Assembly (NCBI GenBank): GCA_037954235.1
Contig: JBBMOA010000002.1
Coordinates: 10,731,009-10,795,008, forward strand
Length of the DNA: 64,000 bases
Source: Aulostomus chinensis
Lineage: Eukaryota; Chordata; Actinopteri; Syngnathiformes; Aulostomidae
Reading direction: 5' to 3'
Part shown: in pieces, positions 36,310 through 50,900 of the stretch
Numbering within the stretch: position 1 is the first letter of the stretch
Layout: every line of letters starts with the position of its first letter
The notes under the pieces: model-generated
Seen by the model: only the letters and a program-made list of their open reading frames with translations
Database searches by the model: none
What the model was told of the DNA's origin: nothing
Program-made: the position numbers and the translations under genes

Positions 36310-38304
36310 TCACATGTCCCCGTGGACGGAGCTGCGGAGTATCCGGAGGCGAGACATGACTTCGTCCCAGTCCAGGTAGGCACCCTCCAGGTGTCTCAAT
36401 CTGTCTGGGCTGCTAGCGTAGCTCCTCCGGCCGTGCAGCAAACGCCAGTTGTCAAAGGTGACCAGGTCACCTGAAATACAAGATATTAAAAACTTAACAT
36501 CAGTTTCTTCTGTCACAACAAAAACTTCAATCCAAGGGTCACGGGATTATTTTTTAACGAACACACACCAGAGTAAGAGGATAGCTTGCAACTGAAAGGA
36601 AAACATTTTATATAAAATGTGTATTTGAAACCTTCAGAATCTTCAAAGTCCTCAAGGACACATCATTGGAGGTTTGCCAACACTGAGACTTGAACCCTGC
36701 GTGCCGCCATCTCCCTACTGGTGGCGCCATCCTGCAACAATTCCACGTCCTTGATGTCTCATACAATGTCATTACATCCTGTGTGGCACGCTGAGATTAT
36801 TCAGAACAGTTTCACCAGACGGGGGTGATTAGATTTGGTCTACAGCGACGGAGATGGCATTTACACTGCTGATGTCATGGTGACCTTGCTGCTGCCGCTG
36901 TTGTTCATCATGGTACCGTTCTTGTTCTGGGATCCGTCTCTAAGAGCCTCCCTGACATTTTCACGTTTATTTTTATTCTGACTTCTCTGAACTTTGTCCA
37001 TGTGTGGCCGTGTCAGCGAGGAGCTGATCAGAACATGAAACACATGAATTATTTGGGAATATCCTATCAGAGGAGATTTACCGACCTGGCTCCATCTTGT
37101 AGGTGACCATGTTCTCTGGGCGGTTCATGATGTTCACGTAGGCCTTCAGGGCTCTGTAGAAGGGCTGGACCTGGTGCAGGGGGAGGTCCAGCACAGAGTC
37201 TCTGGTGGCGTTGTTGTAGTTGATCCTAACAACTCGATCCTTGGCATCAACACTGCTCAGAGACAGACATGACGAATAATTAAGTAGTTCCCTGGGTGTG
37301 TCTTTAAGATGCATTTGTACAGTTGGGGTCCCAAACTCAAAATACTTGAGGGCTGCTGATTCTTCAAAGTTCTGCATACTAAGAACAGAACACCAAATAA
37401 TAACATTAGTTTAGAACTAAGAACACTGAATGTCAACGTTAGCGTACAATAATAAGACAACACGGAATCATGACGTTAGCATAGAATGAGAATAAAACAC
37501 TGAATAAGATTAATTTAGAACAAAGAACAAACACCAACTGATAACCTTAGCTTAAAACCTAGAACAAACAACAAAAGGTAATGTTAGCTTAGGATAAGAA
37601 CAAGTATGAATGATAACGTTAGCTTAGGATAAGAACAAGTTCGAATGATAACGTTAGCTTAGGATAAGAACAAGTACGAACGATAACGTAAGTTTAGGAT
37701 AAGAACAAGTACGAACGATAACGTAAGTTTAGGATAAGAACAAGTACGAACGATAACGTTAGCTTAGGATAAGAACAAGTACGAACGATAACGTTAGCTT
37801 AGGATAAGAACAAGTACGAACGATAACGTAAGTTTAGGATAAGAACAAGTACGAACGATAACGTAAGTTTAGGATAAGAACAAGTACGAACGATAACGTA
37901 AGTTTAGGATGAGAACAAGTACGAACGATAACGTAAGTTTAGGATGAGAACAAGTACGAACGATAACGTAAGTTTAGGATAAGAACAAGTACGAACGATA
38001 ACGTAAGTTTAGGATAAGAAGAAGTACGAATGACAACGTAAGTTTAGGATAAGAACAAGTACGAACGATAATATTAATCTAGAATAAGAACACCTAAAGG
38101 TAATGTTAACTTAGAATAATGAACATACAGTAAAGGATTAATAGGCTCCAGCCCCCCCCCCCCCCGCGACCCTTAACAGGAATAAACGGAAGACGATGGA
38201 TGGATGGATGGATAGACAGTAAATGATAACATCAGCTGATTTCCCACTGACTTGGTTCTACTCATGTTCAAGTACAAGCCAAATGTAACACAAATGGAGG
38301 CTGG

Positions 38305-38338
<34 letters not shown>

Positions 38339-39070
38339 AGTGGCTGTTTGAAATGTTTTATTTGTACAAGGGAACTTGTATGTGGAATTTGAATGCTACG
38401 ACTACTGCTACTAATGATGATGATAGAGATAGTAATGAGAGAATATCTCAGCCAAATCACTATGATTTGATATCATGTGGCAGTTGTATTAAACTGTGGT
38501 GCGGGCCATGTCTGGCCCCCCAGCCAGTAGTTTGAAATCCCTGGAGTACAGTGAATTAATTGATTATGAAGAAATGAAATCTCTTGATTTGGATTATTTA
38601 CTGTCTCTTGTTTTATTGACTGTTTTCAGGTCAATAAATGTTAAGAGCTTCATAAAAGTCCTCAGAGGTAGTTGAGTGCATGAGCAGCAGGAATGTAATA
38701 ATAACGGTGAACAGCAGATGGCAGCGTCTTCCTTCCAAATTCTAATCATTGACGAGGCATGCAGCTGCATCCTGTCCTTCAAATTTGTCTTGTCAACAGT
38801 GTCAGGCACTTTACCGCACACATACAGGTTATAAATGTGTGTGTGTGTGTTAAAGCAGGCCACCTCCACCTACTCAATGATGCATTTCTTTGACTGCAGC
38901 ATGAAGTCGCAGTAGTCGGCTCCCATGTCGGTGAAGTCCACGTGGAGCGAGGTGAGGGTCTGGAAGGCCTCCGGGTCTTCGGTGCGCAGCTGCTCGGCCA
39001 TGTGGAAGCCATCCACCACCTCGCTCTCTCCTCCCTCCGCTGCCTGGTTGATGCAGTGCAGGAACTGCAC

Positions 39071-39103
<33 letters not shown>

Positions 39104-42100
39104 TTTTCCAGAAAAGCTAAACACCGGCAGCCGAGCCACACTGACAGAGACTGTGGCTCTGTTGAGAGTGTATTTTAAGAGTGTGTGTCAGTTACTCACT
39201 CCAGGAGCGAAGTGCAGCGCTGGATAGTCGGTGTGCAGGCTGAGTCTGCCTGAGGTGTAGGCCACGTTGTTGGCCAGGTATTTGTCCTGGACCTGCCACG
39301 TGTGCCTGACGACAATGATGAGATACATTAATAAACCCTACATTAATTATTTACTCTGGCTTTAGAAGATCAGCACAGACAATTAGGCTGTGTGCAGAGA
39401 AGAAGGATGAGCTGAACTTTGCAGTGATCCCTGAGGGGAAACTGGGCAGCTTCACAGGCTTCTGAAGTAGAGGCTTCATTGAGATGCAGCCAGAGTGGAG
39501 TGCTAATGAGCTAAAGTTATCTCCCATGTTCTGCCTGCATGCCCAACTTTAGGAAACAGACAGACAGAGTTGTTCTGACGGCAGGTCTGCGGCGTCTCTG
39601 CTTCCAGCGGTATGAGCTCATGTGCTGGCAGTGGAAAGGCTCCACGCTCCAGACCTCTGTTCTGACTGAGTGCACCAGGTAATTCCTCTGGCTTAAAAAT
39701 GCTGGAATGCTTTTAGGTTGTTTTTGCCGTCTCTGTCCTCAAGTAATCAGCACTGCAATAAGTCAGAGTGATGAACTCTAGTGTGGCGAGTGAGGGGGAC
39801 AGAGAGGGAGAGAGAAGGTCTCTCCAGCTTCTCCAGCATGAATCAAAGTGACAGGTACCTGAGACACACACATTTCATCCTTTCATCTCCAAATCTAGCC
39901 GCCTTTTTTGATTCACTGGAACGGGGGTAAATGAATGTCTTTTGTGATTCATTTTAATTAATAACACTCACCGGGCGCAGCTCCAGGTTTAAAATATGCT
40001 CAGTGGAACATTTCAAGATTTAGTGTGGCAGATTATTCAACAGTGGCTTGGCGGAGGATGAGTGCAGCAAAGTGTGTGAACACTGCAGAGTCTCACCCGT
40101 AGAATGTCAGCCGGAGATAGCCGATCCTCTCAGCCAGTCTGGCCACTTGGCCTTGCTTCGCTGGAGCCCCCTTCAGGTAGACGATGCCAACACGGCGCAG
40201 TGCCAGGAGCCAAGCCAGCGCCGCCTTATCATCGTGGAGGATGTCATGGTAGTCGGCTGTGGGGATACGCAGTTTGCAGTCCCAGTAGTATCGATCTAGA
40301 ATGAGTCAGAGGACATGTTCAGAGTCATCCTGCGGTGGTTGTACCGGCCAGCGTTCCACCGTTCGGGTCTGCACTGCAGCTAAGGAATAGCTTCATTGGG
40401 TCCTGCTGTATTTTTACACCACCTGAAACATGTCTGACCTGATGTGCTGTACATTTCATTATTGGGTGGGTGAGGGGAAAGGCTGGTCAAGCACTGGCGT
40501 GATGATGAGCCGCTACTTTGCTGGTTACACCTGACAACTGACAGTGTCTCGTTTCTTGTCATGTTAACGTTATGAGATCCTCTGTTAGAGTCACTTTTCA
40601 CAGCTGGTCTAGAGTACGTTCCCTGGAGCACGTCTGCTCTTGGTACAATCCAAACTTGTCTCTCAGGATTTGACCAGTTATCCTTGGCAGAAACATTAGT
40701 TTGGATGAATCAATGAAAAGCAAAAAAAATCCCTCTGCACACCCGAAAAATCTTTTGACAGGCTCATTGATGGAGTAAATAGGAGGAAAAATGAGATATC
40801 TGAAGCTCTTTGAGTGAAACCTTGTATGCTCTTTATCTCTCCTCACCACCGTGTGGATGAATGAGTGGACAACCAGTGTGTCTCTATGTGCTGGATGATA
40901 CCTGCAGCTGGAGGGGAGACATGTCAAATACTGTACTTCAGAGACCGACTGAGGGCCAGTGCGGGGGTGGTGCTGATGCAGGCAGTGCTGCTACATACGT
41001 GCACCTCAGTATTTGTCCACTTTAATTGTATTTAGAAACCTCTTCTGAATTAAGCATCTCACCGAGGACGAGTGGTGGTGGTGGGGAGGTAATGAGTTGG
41101 CGTTTTACCAACATTTCTGTTCAGTGGGCTTGAAATAAATGAGTATGAAACTAATAGTCAGAAATCTTGATGCTAATTGAACTATTCCAGATTGTATTAA
41201 CACACTATGAATGACCAGCACAGTCGGCTAGGTAATGGAGGCGGAGTTGTGACGCCACACCCAGCCAAACGGGCACGTTTTCCCCAGAGGCAGCTTGAAA
41301 AGACACATAGAAGACAAAAGCTTCTCAAGTGCACAACAATAACAACAGTTCTCCAAAAAAACAATACAAAAGTGTGCTTCCATTCTAAGACATAAACTTG
41401 AATGTAAGCTCTCTATTTGTGTTGTTAATCTTTACATTTATCATCAGCCTTCTTCTACATTTATTTGTCGCAGCTTGCTGCTGCGTGTGATTCAGAATGA
41501 ATAGCTTGCTGAGAGAAATCAGCATGTCTCTGTCAGACAGACACAAGTGGAAAAATCCTCCCACTGTTCTCCACCCAGCTGGCGCGAGTCCCTTTTCCAC
41601 CGATCTTCTCTCCACTGACTTCCACAGCAACAGCCGCTAAGTACATTCTGAGAGGAGGAGGCTTTGACTGAGGAGAGAGTCTACCTGTTTGACGACTGGG
41701 CCTTTTGTTGGTGCCTACCGACTTCTAGGCTGTGTTACGAACTGCTGCATCACTAACAGATTACAAGGCCAGAGCCTGCAGGAGACGAATGCCCAGCAGG
41801 GCAAGCTCGCTGGACTGGACGCATCATTCATCAACAAGCGTCTAAAACTTTCAAGCAAACTGTGACTGATCAACTCTGAAGGCCATAAAGACTACAGTTG
41901 CATGGTTTTCTTCTCCAGGAAGCACAGCGAGATGCAACATCAGTCAGGAACACAGCGACCATCATGACTCGCAGACCTCCCTGCAGGCTGCTGTCACAAA
42001 CAATCAGTTTCTGGCTGCACAGTTCAAAGGGTCGTGAACTCGCCGCTTGTTAAAACTTGTGGAGGGGTGGGGGGGCAAAACAAAGGCTAAGAATGAGAAA

Positions 42101-44620
42101 CTGGGGCAAAGGTCAAACCAAAATGTTACAATTACTCTTGTGAAGTGAGGTGCTGCTGTGTTTCTGTGCCGTGGTTGAGGGTAACACCTGTGACAAAGAG
42201 ACTGCAGCACCAGCCGCCGCGTGCACATACATCACCCGAGCTGGCCTGGCACCGGCTCAGCTCCTGCCTCATCCTGAAACGTGATCACGCTCGCTGCCAC
42301 TGACCCGCTTCACACTGTGGCATCCGGGCCAAACAAAAATGAGAACATCTGCCTTCTAATCATGTAATCAGCTCCTCACGTGTGCTGGGTTTGAAAGGAA
42401 AGGCTGATGCCAAATGTGAAGGTCTTTTTAGGGTTTTGTCAGTGAAAGAACAGACAAATGAGGGCTGTTCTTACAAATCTGGTAGAGCTTAGAACACAGA
42501 GGCACTTGTTCTTCCAGCTCTGATGAATAATTATGTGGCTATCTATTATGACTACTCAAGTTTCAGATGAAAATTTCCAGGTAGAACATATGTCACATAT
42601 ACTGACTGAATACGATTCGCAGATATACAGCTAAAGTTTGAGCTTTCTAGCATCTGTAAACTCATTGGTAAGTTTTAATCTCATTTACGTGGCTAAAAAT
42701 ACTGATGTCAGCTCATCGCTAAAGCAGAGACGAGACCTTGGAAACGGAGTGTTCAGATCCATCGGAGTGTTTTGCTCTCAGGGATTACTTTTACATGTGT
42801 TCACCTCATTATTTGAAACTTTAACCACATTTACTATGAAAATCCCACATCATGCTATTAAATATGTATGAGAGAGTTAGGAAAACTATAGTAGGCTCCC
42901 ATTAAAATGACATCCATTGTTACACACCGTTGCAGCAGCAGTGACATCCTGGTCCCCTTTTAAAGAACTTTGCTTGCATGATTATGAGACTCAAACTGAA
43001 GAGATAAGCTGAAGCTGATATAACTTAGTAATTAGCCATGGCAAAGTTTATTGAGCCCAACCAGTACAGGGATCAATTTTACAACTGATAGCAACTTTGC
43101 TGTGTGAAGACAAAAGATTATCTGACTGATGTTTGATGTGTGTAGTTCCTTCATGTCCTCTGCAAATGCTTGGATGTAACGGAGGAGCAACTGATGGCTG
43201 ATGGGATGGGTTTGCAATGCTGGAAATTAACGGTGTCGCGTTTTCTACATTTCTCATTCGCACAAACTGTGAAAAAGACACGCAAGTTGCAGATGTCTTT
43301 CAAATTACTGCAGGTAGACGCATCAGGCTAAATGCTAATGTAACAGCTCATTAACCTTACAGGTCTTCCTCTTGTAAAGGTGAAACTAGCCAGCTAATTT
43401 AGACATGGTTGGCATTATAAGCTGCTGGAAAGATGCTGCCAGGGAAGTGACATATATCATGCGACCAATATAATTTGAACTCCCCAGCAGGCTTTTCTGC
43501 CTGACTGCGACTGGGTGAGCTGATTGTGGTAACTTGTGGTGTTGGAAACATGCCGCTTGTTGTGCGCCCTCTGGTGGACAAACTGCTGTTTATGCCCCAG
43601 ATACCCAAATATTTGGAATTAGTTCATAATATCAGCATGCTGATTTACTGGCTTTCACTTCAATAATTATATGTGTTTAATATTGAGCGCTATGGCATGC
43701 CAGTAGTCACTTGATCCATTCTGGAGCGGATTGTGCTTGTGACAGAAAAAGTGACTGGTCATGGCTTAAAAAGAGGGATGACTGGGGATTAATGCCTTCA
43801 GACTCTATTAGTCAATGTTAAGGCTTGGAGATGAACAAAAAAGAAAACTTACTGGAAAAAGTTGCGGAGAGATTAATACACCACATTGTTTCTTTTTTGT
43901 TTTTTTAACTTCTGGGAAGGCCTGTGCATCCACAGAGCCAATGAGAAATCAATCTCACTCTCTCTTGCATAGTTTCCAGCTGTGGTTAGCAGAGATACGA
44001 TGTCAGATCTAGCATGTGTGTTTTTAAGCATCTGTGTGTCGAGCTGCAGCAGCCTTGAGTGTTGTGTGCTCATTTGTGTGAAATCGCAGAGGTTTTTCAC
44101 AGGAAGGACAGTGCTGGTGTGCGTGCTTGAAGGAACTTCTGACAGGCTGACAAGATAGTATATGTGCATAATCCCCTCCCCCAGTCCCCCCCTCCGTCGT
44201 GGTCTGACACAGTGGCTTTTCCAGATGAGGAAACCCGAAGCTGCGGCTCCTGTGGCTGTCAGGCAGCTCATGGCAATCTGGCTCTCCCCTCACAGGGCTC
44301 TGTTTAAGCTCGGAGGGCTGCGATGCCCTCCTGCAGCTGGGAGCACCTTCAAAGTGATGCTGGAATCAGTGCAGCTACCCAGAGCTTTGTTTGGCTTGGT
44401 TAACTTTTCTCACACAGATACAATCAGCTCACTGGAGTGGGCCATCTGTGGAATGTACGCTGGAGGGCCCGGAGCCAAACTTCCCTGAAAGAATGGCTTC
44501 ACATATTTGATTGCACTTGTTATTATGGCAAAATCAGACTTTCCATTATATTTCAAATGGACTGCCTTTATTTAGCACTTTTTCTGGTCTACTGACCACT
44601 CAGTGCCTCATTATTGCATG

Positions 44621-44673
<53 letters not shown>

Positions 44674-45087
44674 GCCTTATTAATGATTCATGTTCTTCAG
44701 CTCCCAAGTCATTAGCATGCCACCTGCCGTTGGGCGCTAACTCATTAGCCTGACAACTCTGTCTCTGTTCAGATCTTCCAGTCAGACGGATCCTGAGTGA
44801 TCCGATCACAAGTGGACAGCTCCCAATACAGCTGAGAACACACTCCAGACACAGTGTGAACACACATGTATTCAGATTGTTTAGGAATGAGCAAGTCACA
44901 GAGAATCGACCCATTGGAGGCATTTCTCAACCTCTTGGTCAGCTTAAAAACTGTATGGGCCTGAGTGTGTTATAGTGCTCACAACCTGACAGTCCATGAG
45001 GTCAGAGCTCAGGGGTTCTGAAACACAGCAACGTGCAAGCACAGAGGACAGGAGAGTCTGAGAAACGGAGTAGGGGGACTACATGTA

Positions 45088-45123
<36 letters not shown>

Positions 45124-47372
45124 GCATGGAATGTTAATAAGAAGGACGTGTTAATTTTGCTACTGAGCTACCAAACAAGTGGCTTGACTTCCAGTCAGGC
45201 TTTTTCAGAAAACAGTAGCAGGAACACAATAATAAGTAGTGTCTGTGTTTTTGTTTTGAGGGCAGTATCTCCCTACTCGAGGTTTTTTGTAGCAACTGAT
45301 CGAGAATCATGCCTGACAAGGCATAGAAAAATAAAAGATTTTCAATTAATATTTTTACTGTCAATGTGAGAGGATGTAGAAAGTCGGATGAAGTGTCAAC
45401 ACATTGTCACATCTCTTGTATTCAATTGAGCACCGACGGCAGCATATTATCATTCTTCCACCATAACTGGAAATGTCAAAAAGCCAGTAGAAATACATTA
45501 TGAGAGTGTAAAACATCTTGGGTGATTTGGTTGGCCCGGAACGTGACACGGAACGGATCCAGTCTGTACTGTTATGATTTCTCTTTCTTCTGCTTTTAAA
45601 TTATGACTGACTCGGCACGGGACAGGCAGCTCAACCAGCAGCTGATTTCTCTCAACAATCAAGGATAATAATAATTCCTGCAGGCAGATCATCCAAACAA
45701 GATGTGATTTCCTCGAGCAGAATTAAAGTATCACTCTTCTAAATAAACAGTAGCGTTGATTCACAAAACCCAAGGCAAACGGACATGATATACATCCCAC
45801 TGTCGAAGGATTTCACCAAAATACTCATGTGTTGCTTGTAGCAAATACAACAACACATTTGGTCTTTGCCAACATAAATAACGTACATGTAGGTGTTATT
45901 TGTGTGTGGAAGAGAACATGTGGTCATGACAGACACATGCAGAAACACGTCATTAGCCTGAACTCACAGAGCTGGCCATCTGTGATGGGATGATTGAGGA
46001 CACACATTAATGCAAAGTCTGGACTGGGTCAGGTCTGATCTGCGTCAGATCTGAACAGGGTCAGGTCTGAACAGCATCTGATCTGAACAGGGTCAGGTCT
46101 GAACTGGGTCAGGTCTGAACTGGGCCTAACAGCTACTAAGGATGGCAGCAGTCAAAGCCTTCCTTGTAAAGAAAAGATGCATTCACAGTCTGGATATTTG
46201 GGAAATAATCAACAGTTTTTTCAGTCGTATTCCAGTCAACAATTAGCATGTATGTTGGTGTTTTCTAACCCAAACCAAACCCCTGCGTGTGGTGTCAGTC
46301 ACTCCACCCTCGACTAATTTTGACAAACACACCTTTATTTATGAAAGAGACCTGGACGACAGAGCAGCTGGCGTCCCAGTTTGGAGGAGACAGTGTGAGC
46401 AGTGTTTCCTAACTGGAGAGCTGCAGGCTCTACACAGGCTAATCCAAACTAAACTGTTTCTCCATCAACAGGTTTAAGTTCCCAAAAATTCTACTGAGCC
46501 TTGTAGAAGTTTGTCAAATTAGATCATTTTTACCAACTTTGGCTCAGAGCTTTCTTTACAACTCAAAGTGCCAAGCAGGAGGTCTGGTTTGCCAGAAAAT
46601 CCTCATATAATCACCTAGCTTTTCAACAACAACTGATGTAAAGGTATAAAATATCAGAACAGATCACAGTGATGGGGGCTTTAGATCCCCGAAGGAACTA
46701 CAGGAACGTTTATTTTTCCAACAGTGAAAAGTAAATTGTCTATAAATTGTGCTGAACCCAGGCCCAATACCTCTGAGAGGGAGACACCTGATATGAGGAC
46801 GTTTTGGCTGACCACTACATTTTCTGAGTCTGAGTTGATAAACCCTCAGCAGCCACCTCCATTATGGTGAACTATACAATGATAAAAACCTTTTGACAAA
46901 TGACAGCTGGAATTAGGCTCAGTGTGTACACGTGTCCGAGAGCACATGCGGGGAAAGCCATCCCAGCTTAAGCAGAAAATGGCATGTGGAGTGACAGGTC
47001 TGAAGGAACATACAAGTTTTTCCATTGATGGACCTCCCCAGCTATGATTCCAGGAGCTCTTCTGTCAACTGACGAGTGATGACATAGAGAACTAAATTCA
47101 GACCAGATGGCCGAGAGGAAACACAAGGCAGACAGAGACTTGACAAATCAGCTGCTACTTGGCAGAGTTAGAAAATCAGTCAGCAGACTTTATAGAGAAA
47201 CTCTACAGAGTTTGTTTAGGACCATGTAGCCTCCGACCAGGCAGGTAAAAAAGTCTACTGCTCCATCCAAGTAGTTTACTCTTGGACCTGTTGGGTAGGT
47301 TGTCAAACAGGAAATCAAGTCAGTAGCGTACAAAATTCATGTCACAGACAAGACACCATATCAATCAAACTT

Positions 47373-47425
<53 letters not shown>

Positions 47426-47866
47426 CACACAGGAGAGAACAGGAGCAGTTAAATGCAGTTGGGATACTACTCTAAATATAATATGGAAAGAAAAGTAAAG
47501 ACAGAAAGGAAGGGAAGTTAAAAAGTTGTTGAAATCATATGAAGGATTTAATTTGCCTCAGACTATTATAGCTTTTTGGTGCATGTAACGCTTCTACAAA
47601 GCCCAAAGTCCATGAAGAGAGTTTTTGTCTTTGACAGAGGTTGCTGCTCTTGAACCACTAGCTGTTACTTGCACAGCTCATTACATCACTATGTAACAAA
47701 TTCTTTCTGCTTTGTTGTGTGACAATGCTGAAAGTACGAGCCAAGCGCACTGATTTGTCTGGTCTTGGCTGAAAGAAACAACACAACATTCATATGATCT
47801 GCTTCCACCATCTGGGAGAGAAGGCGCAGTGGATAAACTATTCTGATAGAAATGTCGCGTGCCCCC

Positions 47867-47908
<42 letters not shown>

Positions 47909-50900
47909 GAAGCCTTCTATGCAAGGCACCACCAACCTCAGTATCTTGATCAAGGACAGAACATGAATGTGAATATGATAAACAGCTGACTGAAATGCCC
48001 CCATAACTAACAAGTGGCCAGTGTGTGAGTGTCTCTTCCTATTAAAGCGAGCTGTTAAGGGCTGAAGCTCAGGAAATGGATCAGCGACCCACTAGGCAGA
48101 GAGGCCAGGGCTGAACATGCACAGTGGTGAGGTATTTGATTAAAAAGCGGTTATTGTGGTGATATTCATGGTAGAAGTGAAGCTGGCAGACCTGTGAGAT
48201 GCAGACAATGATTGTTCGGGCCTGTGTGAATGGAACTGACCAACCAGAGCGGATGTGGCTTCCAGAAGGCGGGACTTACAGAGTGAGGAGCTCAAAAGGA
48301 GAGATTCAGCCAGCGGGTGGAAAGAGGCTCTGCAGCAAGTGACAAGAAAATTCTGTTTGTTTAAAGAATGTAAATAAAAGTATGAACCAAAGCATTTGGA
48401 TAACAGAGCCTCTAAAGTGGTTGAGGTGTCATCAGTGTCTCCAGGCAGGCACTTCTACATAACTGGTCATATTCAAATGATGAACAGAGAGTGGGTGTGC
48501 ACCCATTACTGTTTATACTAAACTGGGAGTCTGCCCAGTCATACATATCCACACGTGGAGACAGCGTGTGATTAAAGCAAAAAAAAAACAAAAACATTTG
48601 GCTGCAGCTTTCATGAACATATTAGGCAGATGATGAAATTTACAGCTCGCTGACTATAATGGCTATGTGGATGTGGAAATTATGATTTGAGCTTCAGGGC
48701 TTGAAACATAAAAGCAAAAAGCTGCTGCGCAAAACATTTCTGTCATGCTCTGCTGTGAGTGAATCTGATTTAGTGCTTTTATCCGTCTTGAATATCTTTC
48801 ATGACATCAACAATATTAATGTCGGAGGGGAAATAAAACGGCCAAAGACAGCTTTGCCCCACCTCTGGATGCATCCTCTGAAAGACCTGGTCCACAAAAG
48901 ACTGAAGCTGAAGCTGAGGCCAAACCAGAACCATTTCCCTGAACAAATTCACCAGGATATTGCACACAAACAATAGACACTAATGGATTCCGGGATCGAG
49001 AGAATTGGGAGGGATATACCAGTTGAGTCCTCTAAATCTGGAAATCTTAATATCTTGGTTCCGTGTGGAGGAGCTTTGAAATGGAACAGGCCGGTTCCAA
49101 TATTATTCAGCTCCAGATTTTGGACAATACGTATATGTCAAGGCCTCACTGGATAATTCGTAAAGAGATGGCAATTATATGGCGTGGATGTGGTAATAGT
49201 TATTCTGCTGAAGCTCAGATGAAGGCCATGTGCTGAAAAACACTAGCTAAATAAGTTCACATTCCTCCACCGAGTCCACAAGTGTTGCATTGTTATATCT
49301 CGCATATCTTGGGTGAGATATTGTTCCTGAAAACATTGGTCCCTGTACTAGTCTTTAATCTTTAATCAGCACCTTTCTGGATGGATGGATATGCAAAGGA
49401 ACTCTTAAGTACTCTGGATATCTTTGGACTCTCCCAGCATGTAACGGATCCAACACATAACAAGGGCCACATATTAGATCTAATTATCTCCAAGGGTCTG
49501 AACACTTCTGACGTTGTGGTGAGTGATGTTGCTCTTTCTGATCATTATTGTGTTCAGTTTAAAATGACTGTCCCTGCCAATCTTTGCAAAAGTGAAGCAG
49601 AGGTGATAAGAAAGCGGTCTATTAACAACAGCACTGGTACATTATTCACTCAGGCATTTACATCATCACCAACTCTGCCCTTAGCCTCAGTCAATGACCT
49701 TGTTGATAGTTTTAGCTCCAGTGTTATGACTTTTATGGATGCCATTGCTCCAATTAAGACCAAAGTTATATCTGGCAGGAAAAAGTCACCATGAAGGAAC
49801 GCCATTCTGGTGAAAGCTCAATAAAGAAAGTGTAGGCATCTGAACGCAGATGGCGTAAAAACATACTCCAGGTATATTATGACATTTATAAAGAGAGTCT
49901 TCACATTTATAACCAAGAATTGAAAAAGGCAAGACAGTCTTTTTTTCTCTGAGATGATCAAAAATAACACCAACAATGCCCGCACCTTATTCACTGTTGT
50001 CGACAGACTGACAAACCCTTCGGCATCTATTCCAGCTGACTGGTGTCCAACAAGTTATGCAATGACTTTGCAGCCTTTTTTACAGATAAAATTCAGAAGA
50101 TAAGACAAAGTGTGTGGCTCCTCCAAAAGCAACTTAGTTATGTCACCAGTTCCTCCTCAGTTTCTCAGAAATCTAGAAACATTTCAACCCATAGACCACG
50201 CAACTCTGACAGAACGGTTCAGAATTTAAAATCCATGATGTGCTGCCTTGATATGATGCCTACAAGCTTGCTGAAAAGTGTTTTTAATTGTGTTTCATCA
50301 GATGTATTGAGGATAGTAAATGCTTCTCTTCAATCAGGTCAATTTCCCAGGGCACTGAAAACTGCAGTAATCAAACCTCTCTTAAAAAAGCCTAATCTGG
50401 ATGCTTCAGTACTAAGTAACTACAGACCCATATCTAACCTTGTTTTTGTCAAAGATCATTGAGAGAGTTGTCTATCAACAAATTCATTCTTTCTTGACCC
50501 AAAACAATCTCTTCAGTGCTTTCCGGTCAGGTTTTTGACCACACCACAGCACTGAAACTGCACTTATTAAGGTGTTAAATGACATACGCCTTAATACTGA
50601 TGCATCTAAAATATCAGTATTGGTACTACTTGACCTTAGTGCCGCATTCGACACAGTCGATCACACCCTGTTGCTCAACAGACTGGAGAGGTGGGTTGGA
50701 CTTTATGGTGCGGTGCTAAATTGGCTCAGATCTTACTTAGAAGATCGTGACTTCTTTGTCTCGCTTGGGAACTGTGAATCTGAGTGAACAAGGATGACAT
50801 GTGGGGTCCCGCAAGGCTCTATTCTTGGGCCACTTTTGTTCAACATTTATATGCTCCCACTGGCCCAGGTCATAGAGCACCATAACATCTCTTACCACTC

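Larger units (their letters stand above)
40296..49371 (-). other. bbox1: bbox1 17-kb intron, 3' part
   Basis: No gene is recognised in this stretch. It holds microsatellites (44622-44671 CA, 45092-45118 GT, 47378-47423 TA, 47871-47906 CA), a 16-bp minisatellite (about 46018-46130) and otherwise ordinary sequence. Open frames here (for example 48701-48976) show no family features. Confidence 0.6.

Noticed and set aside
48701..48976. 91-codon + strand open frame in the long bbox1 intron
   Set aside because: No family features, no splice or promoter support; similar chance frames occur throughout the intron.
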